This document shows, one piece after another, positions 1 through 8,785 of a stretch of 64,000 nucleotides of DNA. The stretch covers positions 1 to 64,000 of the forward strand of contig NZ_JAMBNQ010000004.1 in NCBI RefSeq assembly GCF_023715155.1, written 5' to 3'. Made by a program: the position numbers and the translations under genes. The DNA is from Neobacillus mesonae (lineage in GTDB: Bacteria; Bacillota; Bacilli; Bacillales; Cytobacillaceae). Position 1 is the first letter of the stretch, and the number at the start of each line of letters is the position of its first letter. The notes under the pieces were generated by a model, which saw only the letters and a list, made by a program, of their open reading frames with translations, made no database searches and was not told where the DNA came from.

Positions 1-340
1 GTACCCATGTGATGGAATAGTTTCACATAATATAAAAATATTGTTAGAAAATCGTGTCGAAAAATATTTTTTTGACACCCCACCAACGGGTCAAACCGTT
101 GATAAATCAACATTTATAGAGGGAGGAGAGAAAATATATGTATTCTATGGTCAAATAACTGTTAAGAAAAATCTTGTTTTATAAAATAAGGAGAATTTGA
201 TTTACTGTTAAGATTCATTGGTGATTTCTTTTAATTAGAATTAAATTTGTTGATATAAGCACTGAAAAATGAAAATTACTACTAAATAGATTGGAGCTGT
301 TTGAAGAAAAAGGTTTTGGTTACGAAAAGAGGTGTCTCGG
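1..340. other. Upstream region without a recognised gene
   Basis: No gene is recognised here. Two inverted repeats are visible. ATGTGA (7-12) pairs with TCACAT (23-28). GTGTC (54-58) pairs with GACAC (74-78) across an A/T-rich loop. A strong Shine-Dalgarno-like run (gggaggag, about 121-128) precedes a six-codon reading frame that begins near 138, too short to call. The region probably holds the end of an upstream transcription unit and the promoter of the TauE/SafE gene, but no clear -35/-10 pair stands out. Confidence 0.4.
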
Positions 341-1228
341 ATGTGGGTTATTGCATTAATCATCGGCCTTCTGGCAGGTGTGCTGACAGGTATGATTTCA
401 GTGGGAGGCGGAGTGATTGTTACAAGTCTGCTCATCCTGTTTTCATCATGGTTGCAATTAGGTATAAATATGAAAGAAATAGCGATGACTACATCTATCA
501 ATACTATTTTTACTACTCTATCAGGAGCTTTTTACTATTACTTGCAAAAGCTTGTAAATTTTAAAGTAATCCTATATTTTGGCTTACCATCGTTGCTGAG
601 TAGTCTAACATTTTCCCGCGTTGCAAATACCCTGGGAGATGAAATATTAAAAGGGATTTTTGCATTCTTCACTCTTATTGCAGCCATTTCTATTTTAATT
701 CCCAAAAAAGAGAAGCTTGAATCCGAAGATGACAGGGTTTCCCCGATTCTTGCCATTTTTTTAAGTGCTGGGGTAGGAGCAGTAGGTGGAATGATTGGTG
801 TCGCAGCAGGATTTTTATATATTCCTATTTTCATCAATATATTTCATTTGCCTATTAAAAAAGCGGTTGGTACTGGATTGTTTGTTGGGGCGATGCTTGC
901 AACTGGAACAATTCTTGGAAAGTTTGGCGGTGGATATTTTCGATTTGATTTAACTCTTCCCTTAATATTGGGTGGGGTCGCTGGTGTCATAATTGGCGGA
1001 AAGATTGCAACCTTTATTGAAGAAAAATGGTTAAAATTTACTATGGTTGTTGTCATTATAGGTATTTCAATCCAAATATTTTACGAATATCTTTACCATA
1101 CGCTGCAAATACGATTACCGATAGTAATAACAATGTTAGCGGCAATTTTTGTTTTTTTCTCAATTTTAATTTACATCATATATAGACCGAAAAAAGCAAA
1201 GGTTGAAATAATCAATAAAAGTTCATAG
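341..1228 (+). CDS. TauE/SafE family sulfite/anion exporter
   Basis: This is a 295-residue polytopic membrane protein of the TauE/SafE (DUF81) family, whose members export sulfite, sulfoacetate or similar small anions. About eight hydrophobic segments are visible. The two glycine-rich halves are typical of the family: GLLAGVLTGMISVGGGVI near the N-terminus and SAGVGAVGGMIGVAAGF in the middle. The ATG at 341 is preferred over the upstream GTG at 332, because AGAGGTG (328-334) lies at proper spacing before 341. The gene precedes a TRAP transporter block on the same strand but is separated from it by about 600 bp, so a functional link (for example sulfite export during use of a sulfonated acid) is inference only. 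Confidence 0.85.
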   Translation: MWVIALIIGLLAGVLTGMISVGGGVIVTSLLILFSSWLQLGINMKEIAMTTSINTIFTTLSGAFYYYLQKLVNFKVILYFGLPSLLSSLTFSRVANTLGDEILKGIFAFFTLIAAISILIPKKEKLESEDDRVSPILAIFLSAGVGAVGGMIGVAAGFLYIPIFINIFHLPIKKAVGTGLFVGAMLATGTILGKFGGGYFRFDLTLPLILGGVAGVIIGGKIATFIEEKWLKFTMVVVIIGISIQIFYEYLYHTLQIRLPIVITMLAAIFVFFSILIYIIYRPKKAKVEIINKSS

Positions 1229-1844
1229 CCAACTACCAGCAAAATGATTGAATGAACTTTGTTGAGAAATGATAAAGTTTAAAAGGAGGTCGAAGATAAT
1301 AAAATAAGAAATGCATCAAAAAATTTATTGATTTTTGCAAGCGCTTTAGCATCCCGAAAATGTATTGCGTGGTTCAACTCCACCGTCTTTGGACGATATA
1401 TTCTGTTATCCTTTCCTCTTCCATGTCTAAACCTAAGTATAATATGAAAATATGAATTCAAAAAAAATATATATTCTCTGTATGATTTTAATATCAATTC
1501 ATTTATGTAACTAAAGACATATATAAGGTCATACCCGTTCCATTAAGATACTAGAATGATAGTAAGATTTGTAGTGCAAAGGTATTAGGATTATGCGGGA
1601 AAGAGTAGATAAAGACATTTCATCAATTGCAGTCTGTCCTTTTTCATTAACTTTAAGTAGATCCTGCAATACATAAATAGATTTTTTACTAGAACGTTGC
1701 GGAATTGAAAAGTATTTTAGGGACAGCTTCTTACTTAGGTTATTTTGCAGGTGAGCTCCAATCTAGAAAGGTTGATCTTATCAACAATATATTTGTAAAT
1801 ATTTACTTGCCTTTTATCGGGCAGACATTTAAGGGGGTATTTAG
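1229..1844. other. Long intergenic region upstream of the TRAP operon
   Basis: This stretch of about 600 bp holds no gene I can support. A minus-strand frame (1279-1497) has no recognisable domain. A 47-codon plus frame starting with TTG at 1705 ends at 1848 and overlaps the dctP start as ATGA, but has no good ribosome binding site. A cre-like sequence (TGCAAGCGCTTTAG, about 1336-1349) matches the CcpA consensus only partly. The region presumably carries the dctP promoter. Confidence 0.35.
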
Positions 1845-2873
1845 ATGAAGAAAAAGTTTGGTATCTTGGTAGTGCTGTTAGTCCTTATTTTCTCGTTAGC
1901 AGCTTGTAGTGGCGGAGAAAGTAAAGAAGCTGGAGGGTCTGCATCAAATAGCGGCAATGAAATTCAAAAAATTACAATTAAGTTTTCACACGTTGGTTAT
2001 AAGGGTGCACCCAAAACTGCTGGAGCGGATAAATTTAAAGAGATATTGGAAGAAAAAAGCGGGGGGAAGATAAAGGTCGAGGTATATCCCGCAGGGCAGC
2101 TTTATGGTGATCGTGAAGAAATGGATGCCCTCTTAGCAAATAACGTTCAAATAATTATGCCATCCATGACGAAATTGGTTGTATACAATCCTCAATTCCA
2201 AATTTTAGATATCCCATTTTTATTTAAAACCCGTGAAGGATTTTTTGATTTCTGGGATAACGGGAAGGGGAAAGAAATGTTTTCAACGCTTGAGGACAAA
2301 GGAATTGTGACACTTGGTTTATGGGAAGGCGGATTTAAGCAACTTGTAAATAACCGCAACCCTATTAAAAAGCCAGGAGATTTGAAAGGATTAAAGTTTC
2401 GTATTCAAGCCGGTGATGTTTTAGAGAAACAATTTAAAGTGCTTGGTGCTGATGCTTCTGTTATCCCTTATAACGAAACATATACAGCCCTGCAAACAGG
2501 TGTAGTCGATTCAACTGAGAATATGCTGGCTAATATTTATTCATCTAAATACCAAGAAGTACTTAAGTACTTAACTATATCAAACCATGGCCGCTTAGAT
2601 TATCCAGTTATTACAAATACAACTTTTTGGAACGGCCTTAACGACGCGACAAAGAAAGTTATTCAGGAAGCTATGGATGAAGCAACTAAATATGAGCGCG
2701 AAGAAGCCCAAAAAATGTCGGAAGATTATTTAAAACAGTTATCGAAAGTGATGAAAGTAAACGAACTTACGGAAGAAGAGAAAAACGTATTTATTAAACA
2801 ACTTCAGCCTCTTTATGATGAGTTTGAAAGTGTTATCGGAAAAGACTATATGGATGCTGCCAGAGGAAAGTAA
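1845..2873 (+). CDS. dctP: TRAP transporter substrate-binding lipoprotein (DctP family)
   Basis: Extracytoplasmic solute receptor of a tripartite ATP-independent periplasmic transporter, 342 residues. The N-terminus is a lipoprotein signal peptide with lipobox LAAC (Cys21) followed by a Gly/Ser-rich linker, so the protein should be anchored to the outer face of the membrane. The family signature is present, including the carboxylate-contacting Arg region GLKFRIQ and the YTALQTGVVD segment. The ATG at 1845 follows AAGGGGG. It is separated from dctQ by a hairpin with a T-run (2895-2949), which would give more receptor than membrane subunits. By family and by the downstream genes the ligand is probably a C4-dicarboxylate or related acid; the sequence does not fix it. 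Confidence 0.9.
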   Translation: MKKKFGILVVLLVLIFSLAACSGGESKEAGGSASNSGNEIQKITIKFSHVGYKGAPKTAGADKFKEILEEKSGGKIKVEVYPAGQLYGDREEMDALLANNVQIIMPSMTKLVVYNPQFQILDIPFLFKTREGFFDFWDNGKGKEMFSTLEDKGIVTLGLWEGGFKQLVNNRNPIKKPGDLKGLKFRIQAGDVLEKQFKVLGADASVIPYNETYTALQTGVVDSTENMLANIYSSKYQEVLKYLTISNHGRLDYPVITNTTFWNGLNDATKKVIQEAMDEATKYEREEAQKMSEDYLKQLSKVMKVNELTEEEKNVFIKQLQPLYDEFESVIGKDYMDAARGK

Positions 2874-2894
2874 TCCCCATTAAAGTGAATTGCT

Positions 2895-2949
2895 AAGCGT
2901 AAAATAAATTTTTAAGAAAGCTTTAGTCCTTTATTTTGCGCTTTTTTTA
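2895..2949 (+). terminator. Partial terminator between dctP and dctQ
   Basis: The arms are 2895-2908 (AAGCGTAAAATAAA) and 2930-2943 (TTTATTTTGCGCTT), one mismatch, followed by a run of T at 2942-2948. It lies inside the transporter operon, where such structures often let the binding protein be made in excess over the membrane subunits. Confidence 0.75.
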
Positions 2950-3034
2950 CTTTGGTTGTGTTAGCGGTTGGTTGATTTTAGTTTGTAGAGGAACTCTATC
3001 AAGATAAGAAGTTCAATTAAAAGGAGTTGAATTC

Positions 3035-3577
3035 ATGAAAAGGCTATATAAATTTTTTACATCTGTTGAAACCATTTTTTCTTCGGTATTTATCATCGGA
3101 GGTTTGGGTTTAATCATTTATGGTGTTTTTATGCGCTATATCATGCACGATGGACAATCTTGGATTGATGAAGTATCCAAATATGTTATTATATGGGGTG
3201 CTTTTATAGCCTTTTCTGTGGCGTTAAGGGATGGCTATCATATTCGCATCGAGTTTATATACGATAAACTTTCCAATAAAGGAAAGCGAGTTTTGGATGG
3301 GATTGGCTCCATTGTTGGATTGATTTTTTCTTGTTCTCTGGCTTATTACGGATGGCAGCTGGTTTCTTTTCAAATCACTTCTCAGCAGCGTTCCATTGAT
3401 GCTGGTCTTCCAATGTGGCTGGTGTTTTCTATCATACCGGTTTCCGGTCTATTCTTGACTATTCGATTTCTCTTGTTATTAGTTAAGACGATTAAAGGTG
3501 AAATTAGTCAAAGCGGGTCCGATCTTGAGTTACAACGTGTATTAGCTGAGAGTCAAAAGGAGGTTAAATCTATATGA
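3035..3577 (+). CDS. dctQ: TRAP transporter small permease (DctQ family)
   Basis: The small integral-membrane subunit of the TRAP transporter, 180 residues with four predicted membrane segments (roughly 15-37, 48-66, 88-108 and 128-150). The pattern WIDEVSKYVIIWGAFIAFS is typical of DctQ. The ATG at 3035 has the site AAAAGGAG eight bases upstream. Its stop overlaps the dctM start by four bases (ATGA at 3574-3577), pointing to translational coupling. It forms the membrane complex with DctM and is fed by the DctP lipoprotein. Confidence 0.92.
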   Translation: MKRLYKFFTSVETIFSSVFIIGGLGLIIYGVFMRYIMHDGQSWIDEVSKYVIIWGAFIAFSVALRDGYHIRIEFIYDKLSNKGKRVLDGIGSIVGLIFSCSLAYYGWQLVSFQITSQQRSIDAGLPMWLVFSIIPVSGLFLTIRFLLLLVKTIKGEISQSGSDLELQRVLAESQKEVKSI

Positions 3578-4851
3578 CCGCAACAGTGGGCTTGTTTGGT
3601 TTTTTTGGCTTATTGATGTTGCTGCGTATTCCAGTTGCAATAAGCTTGACCATGTCATGCGCAGTATTTCTGGCATTGTCTGGATTTAATCTATATATGA
3701 TACCGCAAAGAATGTTTACGTCCTTAGATAGTACAACATTAATGGCGATTCCTGGGTTTGTATTTGCCGGTGCCATCATGGCAAAAGGTGGAATTGCAAA
3801 ATATTTAATAAATGCACTCCGGTGCTGGTTGGGTCATTTACCCGGTGGATTAGCAGTTGTAGCGATTTTTGCCTGCGCTCTTTTTGCAGCAATTTCAGGG
3901 TCTAGCCCGGCAACAGCAGCTGCTATTGGCTCTATTATGATTCCTGCGATGGTTGATGCAGGTTATGATAAAAAATATTCGATGGGGCTTGTTGCAGCAG
4001 CCGGAACACTCGGTATTTTAATTCCGCCTAGTGTGCCCATGATTATTTATGGTACAGTTTCTGAATCTTCAATCGGAAAGTTGTTCACCGCCGGAATTAT
4101 TCCAGGAATTATGTTGACATTGATCTTAATGGTATCAGCTGTTGTTCGTGCAAAGATTGGGAACCATGGCCGGGAAGAGAAGGTACCATTGGCAGATAGG
4201 TGGAAGCCATCACTAAAAGCAATTTGGGCGGCATTATTGCCAGTTGTTATTTTGGGCGGTATTTACGGTGGGATTGTTACCCCGACAGAAGCTTCCGTTC
4301 TAGCTGCAGTCTATGCCATCATTGTATCGGTTTTCATTTATCGAGAATTATCTTGGACAGAATTCAAAAAAGTAGCCATGGATACGGTAAATACCACTGG
4401 CATGATTTTTCTAATAATTGCCGGAGCGATGATTTTCGGGATGTATTTAACAAACGAACAAATTCCTCAAAAAATTACGGCTATGATCACAGATTCTAAT
4501 CTTTCCTATTGGGGTTTTCTGGTTATTATAAGTTTAGTATTTTTTGTACTGGGAACATTTCTTGAAGCAGTTGCAATTATTTTGATTACATTGCCATTGC
4601 TTATGCCGGTTTTCCAGGCTTTGAATATTAACATTTACCATTTTGCAGTCATCATGGTTATTAATTTGGAAATCGCGATGATCACACCACCAGTTGGTTT
4701 GAACTTGTTTGTTGTAAGTTCGATAGGGAAATCGAAATTAGGAGATGTGGTTAAAGGGGTTTTTCCTTTTATCGGTCTGATGATTATTGGCATGATAATC
4801 ACTATGATATTCCCTAAAATTTCCCTCTTCTTAGTTGATCTCATGAAATAA
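3574..4851 (+). CDS. dctM: TRAP transporter large permease (DctM family)
   Basis: The large permease subunit, 425 residues with about twelve membrane segments, which carries the ion-coupled transport path. Family hallmarks include AAISGSSPATAAAIGSIM, the segment AAGTLGILIPPSVPMIIYG and, near the C-terminus, MITPPVGLNLFV. Length is normal for DctM. The start overlaps the dctQ stop, and AGGAGG just upstream provides the ribosome binding site. With dctP and dctQ the transporter is complete and looks functional. Confidence 0.95.
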   Translation: MTATVGLFGFFGLLMLLRIPVAISLTMSCAVFLALSGFNLYMIPQRMFTSLDSTTLMAIPGFVFAGAIMAKGGIAKYLINALRCWLGHLPGGLAVVAIFACALFAAISGSSPATAAAIGSIMIPAMVDAGYDKKYSMGLVAAAGTLGILIPPSVPMIIYGTVSESSIGKLFTAGIIPGIMLTLILMVSAVVRAKIGNHGREEKVPLADRWKPSLKAIWAALLPVVILGGIYGGIVTPTEASVLAAVYAIIVSVFIYRELSWTEFKKVAMDTVNTTGMIFLIIAGAMIFGMYLTNEQIPQKITAMITDSNLSYWGFLVIISLVFFVLGTFLEAVAIILITLPLLMPVFQALNINIYHFAVIMVINLEIAMITPPVGLNLFVVSSIGKSKLGDVVKGVFPFIGLMIIGMIITMIFPKISLFLVDLMK

Positions 4852-4857
4852 ATATGA

Positions 4858-4887
4858 GGTGGTAAAGTTATCGATCGCTTTATCACC
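4858..4887 (+). terminator. Weak hairpin after dctM
   Basis: GGTGGTAAAG (4858-4867) pairs with CTTTATCACC (4878-4887) around an AT-rich loop. There is no T-run, so it is a weak terminator at best and could instead stabilise the 3' end. Confidence 0.4.
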
Positions 4888-4990
4888 TAAAAATAAACAA
4901 CCGTAGAAAATGGATAAAAAAAATTAAAAGGTAAAATTTAGGATTCAATTCCCTATCTTAGTTGACTGCAAAATTTCCTTAAAAATATAA

Positions 4991-5106
4991 ACACTAAACA
5001 TAAAATATACAAATCTAGTGTACGAAATGAGGAGACCTTTCAAATCTCCCTTATGGAGTTTGCAGGGATATTTATTTTAAGTTTTTTTCAGATGTCTAGT
5101 GTAAGG
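4991..5106. promoter_or_regulatory. Candidate operator repeats upstream of the GntR gene
   Basis: TCTAGTGTA occurs twice, at 5014-5022 and 5095-5103, the second copy just before the start of the GntR gene. The first copy also forms an inverted pair with ACACTA (4991-4996) facing TAGTGT (5016-5021). The placement suits autoregulation by the FadR-type repressor, but the motif does not match a named operator consensus, so this is inference from repetition and position. Confidence 0.35.
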
Positions 5107-5116
5107 GAGATAGGAT

Positions 5117-5848
5117 ATGTTTAATGCCAGCAACTTTAAAAGAGCAACCGTAGCTGAGAAAGTAGTTGATTATATTAAAGAATTAATTGTAAAAGAAAAA
5201 ATTTCCCCTAAAGAAAAGCTTCCGTCAGAGCGGGAAATGTCTGAAAAATTAAATATAAGTCGAAATACCGTGAGGGAAGCCTATAAAATCTTATCAACGT
5301 TAGGTTATGTTGAAATCAAACATGGTTTAGGAGTGTTTGTATCGAGTGAAACAAAATCGATCAATCAATGGGCGGCATCATTTTTTATGAAGAGTGATCA
5401 GATTTTGGAACTATTCGATATCAGGATGTTACTAGAATCACAAAGCGTAAAGTGGGCTTCGGAGTTTGCAACCAAAAGCCAGATTAATACCTTACAAGAA
5501 CATGTTCAGCATTCTTTCAAATTATTCAAAAATATGGATATTAAACAGAGTGCACCTCTTCTAGCAAAAGCAGATCAGGAGTTTCATATATTACTGGCTG
5601 AATTCTCCGGCAACTCAATTCTTCATAGAATTATGCTAAATTTAATTGATATGTTAAATGAAATCCATAAAGAGACGATTGAAATCCCTGGAAGACTTTA
5701 TAAATCTATTCAAGAACACGAGAAGATCGTTGAGTCTGTTAAGAAGAAGGAAATTGATTCAGCTGAAAAAGAAATGCTTCGTCACTTAGAAAGTGTAAGA
5801 GAGGACATTATCATCAATATCAATAAAGAAAGAAAAAACACATTATAA
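5117..5848 (+). CDS. FadR-type GntR family transcriptional regulator
   Basis: A 243-residue regulator with an N-terminal winged helix-turn-helix (LPSEREMSEKLNISRNTVRE, about residues 36-56) and a helical C-terminal FCD effector domain (about 95-230). FCD regulators usually bind small carboxylic acids and repress neighbouring catabolic genes. The ATG at 5117 follows AAGGGAGATAGGAT. It sits between the TRAP transporter and the oxidoreductase/fumarate genes, all on one strand, so it is the likely local regulator of this block, probably sensing the transported acid or a product. Confidence 0.9.
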   Translation: MFNASNFKRATVAEKVVDYIKELIVKEKISPKEKLPSEREMSEKLNISRNTVREAYKILSTLGYVEIKHGLGVFVSSETKSINQWAASFFMKSDQILELFDIRMLLESQSVKWASEFATKSQINTLQEHVQHSFKLFKNMDIKQSAPLLAKADQEFHILLAEFSGNSILHRIMLNLIDMLNEIHKETIEIPGRLYKSIQEHEKIVESVKKKEIDSAEKEMLRHLESVREDIIININKERKNTL

Positions 5849-5866
5849 TCACAAAGGAGGGGTAGT

Positions 5867-6994
5867 ATGCTCGATGTTGCGATCATTGGTGCGGGCCCAT
5901 ACGGATTGTCAATCGCTGCCCACGCGAAAGCGGCAGGATTGACTTATAAAGTATTTGGCTATCCAATGGATTTTTGGAAAGCAAAGATGCCTCCGGAGAT
6001 GTTTATCAGAACCCAGTTAAAGTATACCGGGCTATCTGATCCGGATAACAGATTCACCCTTGAGCAATATCAGAATGAAAAAAATATAAAGTTGTCTTAT
6101 CCAATTTCCCGCTCTATTTTTGTCGATTATGGACTTTGGTTTATCGAAAAAACAAATATTATTGTAGAAAAAGTATTAATTGAAGAAGTTGTTTTAAATG
6201 GGGATTATTTTATAGTAAAACCAGAAAATGGCCCTTGTGAAAAAGCAAAGAAAGTTGTTGTTGCAGTCGGTTTGACAAATGCCGAATACATCCCTTGGAA
6301 TTTAGCTTCACTTCCCAAAGAAGTAATCTCGCATACATCAGATTATACTCAGTATGGTCAGTTTGAACGTAAGCATGTACTTGTTCTGGGAGGAGGTCAA
6401 AGTGCATGGGAAGCCGCTGCTTTGTTACATAAAGCGAAAGCACAGGTTGATTTGGTTTATCGCCGTCCACACCGTTTGCCACCAATTGAAGGGATTAATG
6501 CAAACCAGCGAGAAATTGCTGATAAATTCTATTATTATACGGATAAAAAAAAATCAGAAATTAGAAATTGGTTAGAATCACCAACAGTATCGGATTTCCT
6601 GGTACCCCTAGTTGAAGGGAAAGTTAAACAAAGACCAGGAACTTTTATTATCAAGGCAGAGGAAACAAAGGATGGCAAAGTAAACGTAACTTTCAATAAT
6701 GGAACGGCAATTACTGTTGACCATATTATTGCAGCCACTGGTTATCGCTTCTCACCTAGTAAACTTAATTTTCTTCAGGAGTTGGTTGGAAAGATTGAAT
6801 TAAACGATAAGGGCGAACCGAAGGTGAATGAATATTTTGAATCAACTCTAAAGAATTTATTTTTTGCTGGACCTGCGACAGGGTTTGATCATGGTCCTAC
6901 TTTCCGCGTTATGGCCGGAGTGTGGAGGACATCAGAAGTGGTAATCGATTATATTGGGAAGAATAACAGGAAAGACTTTAATTCAGTAACATAG
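5867..6994 (+). CDS. FAD/NAD(P)-binding oxidoreductase, flavin monooxygenase-like
   Basis: A 375-residue flavoprotein with two Rossmann dinucleotide motifs: AIIGAGPYGLSIAAHA at the N-terminus for FAD and VLVLGGGQSAWEAAALL near residue 170 for NAD(P)H. A late ATGYRFSP segment is typical of flavin-dependent monooxygenases and related pyridine-nucleotide oxidoreductases (SidA/IucD/BVMO-like fold). AAAGGAGGGG precedes the ATG at 5867, only 18 bases after the GntR gene, so the two are probably cotranscribed. The substrate is not evident. In this context it might act on the acid imported by the TRAP system. A function in ring or amine hydroxylation cannot be excluded. Confidence 0.75.
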   Translation: MLDVAIIGAGPYGLSIAAHAKAAGLTYKVFGYPMDFWKAKMPPEMFIRTQLKYTGLSDPDNRFTLEQYQNEKNIKLSYPISRSIFVDYGLWFIEKTNIIVEKVLIEEVVLNGDYFIVKPENGPCEKAKKVVVAVGLTNAEYIPWNLASLPKEVISHTSDYTQYGQFERKHVLVLGGGQSAWEAAALLHKAKAQVDLVYRRPHRLPPIEGINANQREIADKFYYYTDKKKSEIRNWLESPTVSDFLVPLVEGKVKQRPGTFIIKAEETKDGKVNVTFNNGTAITVDHIIAATGYRFSPSKLNFLQELVGKIELNDKGEPKVNEYFESTLKNLFFAGPATGFDHGPTFRVMAGVWRTSEVVIDYIGKNNRKDFNSVT

Positions 6995-7611
6995 AATTTA
7001 ATGAGTTAGTTACTGAGATAATACGGATTAACCGGTCTGTATTGCTGGTTGGAATAGATTTATATGTGTGATTATTCCAATTTGGGGGATGAACGCTGGA
7101 TTTATGTACATTTTTTAAATTAAAAAGTATTAATACACTATATATCATTCAAACTATTTTAAAAAACTTAAGTAGGGGACGGCTGAAATTGTGACCGCTG
7201 CTTAATTTAAATTTTTATTAGAAAGTTACAATTTTTCAAATTTAATTTGAGAATAAAAGCTTTAGTGAGATGTTTTCTTAGTCAAACTTCTTTTCTATTA
7301 TACATTTAGACTTCTTACCTTCAACCATATATAATCATTTTCCACATTCTCATTTCTTACAATATAATAAATGATTAAAAAATTACTATTATCAATATAG
7401 TTAACAATTATTCTAATACAAGAAATTTGATAATTTAAATAAACACCAAAAAATTTAAATATTTAAAATTTATTGAATTTTAAATAAAATAGTGATTAAA
7501 TAAAAATAAGTGGTTGGGTCATTAGGTAAGTATGGGATTTTTTAGATAAGGAAATATTCTCATTTATTGTCAAGTCCTTTAAAACAAATTGAATATTATG
7601 GGGGTATTAGG
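6995..7611. other. AT-rich intergenic region before the fumarate reductase-like operon
   Basis: About 600 bp without a recognised gene. A perfect 8-bp inverted repeat, TTGGAATA (7049-7056) and TATTCCAA (7073-7080), could end transcription of the oxidoreductase gene or be a protein-binding site. The section 7200-7550 is extremely AT-rich and likely holds the promoter of the downstream operon. No FNR or cre-type site was found. Confidence 0.4.
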
Positions 7612-8334
7612 ATGAAGGATGTTGAAGTAACTGTGATGCGTTATGATCCGGAGGAAGGGGGGAACCCAAGGTATGAAACATTTACAGTTGAATCAAAAAA
7701 GAATATGACCGTACTCGATAGTCTCTTCTTAATAGTTGAAAATCAAGACCCAACATTGTCTTTTCGCTGCGCCTGCAGATTAGGAATGTGCGGTTCTTGC
7801 GGGATGCTTATTAATGGTCGCGGGCGGCTTGCTTGTCGAACAAAAATCGAACACTTAGGTGACCAAATCAAGGTGGAACCAATGAGGAATATGGATATCA
7901 TTAAAGACTTAAGTGTAAATATGGATAAATTTTTCAAAAGTTGGGAGAAGGTAAAGCCTTACTTTGTTCCAAAAGAGAACACTGATGAGTTTAGTATTAT
8001 TCCACCATCTTCTGGACGCCGCGAAATTATAGATGAGAATCAGGATTGTATAACCTGTGGTTTATGCTTTCAGTCATGTGATACGGTTAGCCTTCGAAAT
8101 GGAGAATTTATTGGTCCTGCCGCACTTAATAGAGGCTATACATTAATTGCTGATGAAAGAGACGGCTTGAGAGAGGAAAGATTGGATATGCTTTCAGAAA
8201 CTGCTGAAGGAGCTTTCGGATGCCGGACTTTAGGTGCATGTGTTGAAGTTTGCCCAAAGGGAATTAAGCCTATGGTTACTATTCAAAAAATTAAAACAAA
8301 AAAATTAAAGAAATCACTTGGTCTTAAGTGGTAA
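7612..8334 (+). CDS. Succinate dehydrogenase/fumarate reductase iron-sulfur subunit
   Basis: The electron-transfer subunit of a complex II-type enzyme, 240 residues. The N-terminal plant-type ferredoxin domain shows the [2Fe-2S] Cys pattern in CACRLGMCGSCGMLINGRG and a later LAC. The C-terminal domain has CITCGLCFQSC and CRTLGACVEVCPKG for the [4Fe-4S] and [3Fe-4S] clusters. The ATG at 7612 is chosen over the TTG at 7567, because GGGGG (7600-7604) is properly spaced from 7612. It begins a tight operon with the membrane subunit, flavoprotein and fumarase-like genes. The gene order (Fe-S, membrane, flavoprotein) differs from the Bacillus sdhCAB order, so this is likely a second, specialised complex. 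Confidence 0.9.
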   Translation: MKDVEVTVMRYDPEEGGNPRYETFTVESKKNMTVLDSLFLIVENQDPTLSFRCACRLGMCGSCGMLINGRGRLACRTKIEHLGDQIKVEPMRNMDIIKDLSVNMDKFFKSWEKVKPYFVPKENTDEFSIIPPSSGRREIIDENQDCITCGLCFQSCDTVSLRNGEFIGPAALNRGYTLIADERDGLREERLDMLSETAEGAFGCRTLGACVEVCPKGIKPMVTIQKIKTKKLKKSLGLKW

Positions 8335-8353
8335 TAGAAGGAGTAGATGATCT

Positions 8354-8728
8354 GTGGCAAATTCAGGTATTGAAATGAATAAACCAGTACATGAGGTAAA
8401 GTTAAAACAACGACCATTTGTTGGTTTTATAGCTTGGGCCATTCAACGGGCTACAGCGCTAATCTTGTTTTTCTTATTGCCAATCAAAATTTATAGCGGC
8501 TATGCAATAATCGGCAAACTCCCAGGTTCGGGTGTTATTTCTACCCTGCATGTAAATGCAGTCATAGACTCCCTATTGATTTTTGCATTAATCTTCCATG
8601 CATTATATGGATTTAGAGTTATTTTAATAGATATCGGAATTGTTAAGGATAATCGAAGTGTTTTCGCAACTTTTACTATTTTGGCGGCGGTACTTTGTGC
8701 AATATCATTTTTTGTAATTGTTTCCTAA
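8354..8728 (+). CDS. Complex II membrane anchor subunit (SdhC/D-like)
   Basis: A 124-residue protein with three membrane segments (about 25-48, 64-88 and 100-122), the size of an SdhC/SdhD anchor. The segment LIFALIFHALYGFRV has the His-x3-Gly-x-Arg arrangement typical of the heme b and quinone-site helix in these anchors. Translation starts at GTG 8354 after AAGGAG. Lying between the iron-sulfur and flavoprotein genes, it would attach the complex to the membrane and pass electrons to or from menaquinone. Confidence 0.8.
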   Translation: MANSGIEMNKPVHEVKLKQRPFVGFIAWAIQRATALILFFLLPIKIYSGYAIIGKLPGSGVISTLHVNAVIDSLLIFALIFHALYGFRVILIDIGIVKDNRSVFATFTILAAVLCAISFFVIVS

Positions 8729-8785
8729 ATAGTAAACTAGGTACCAATGAATCTTGTTTATTCTTAAAAGAAAAGGGTGGAGTAT

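Noticed and set aside
7-28. ATGTGA...TCACAT as an FNR/CRP site
   Set aside because: The half-sites are 10 bases apart, where the family needs 6.
1279-1497. Minus-strand frame of 72 codons
   Set aside because: No ribosome binding site in front, no recognised family, and composition like intergenic DNA.
7049-7080. Inverted repeat as a true terminator
   Set aside because: No T-run follows; kept as an unassigned repeat in the intergenic entry.
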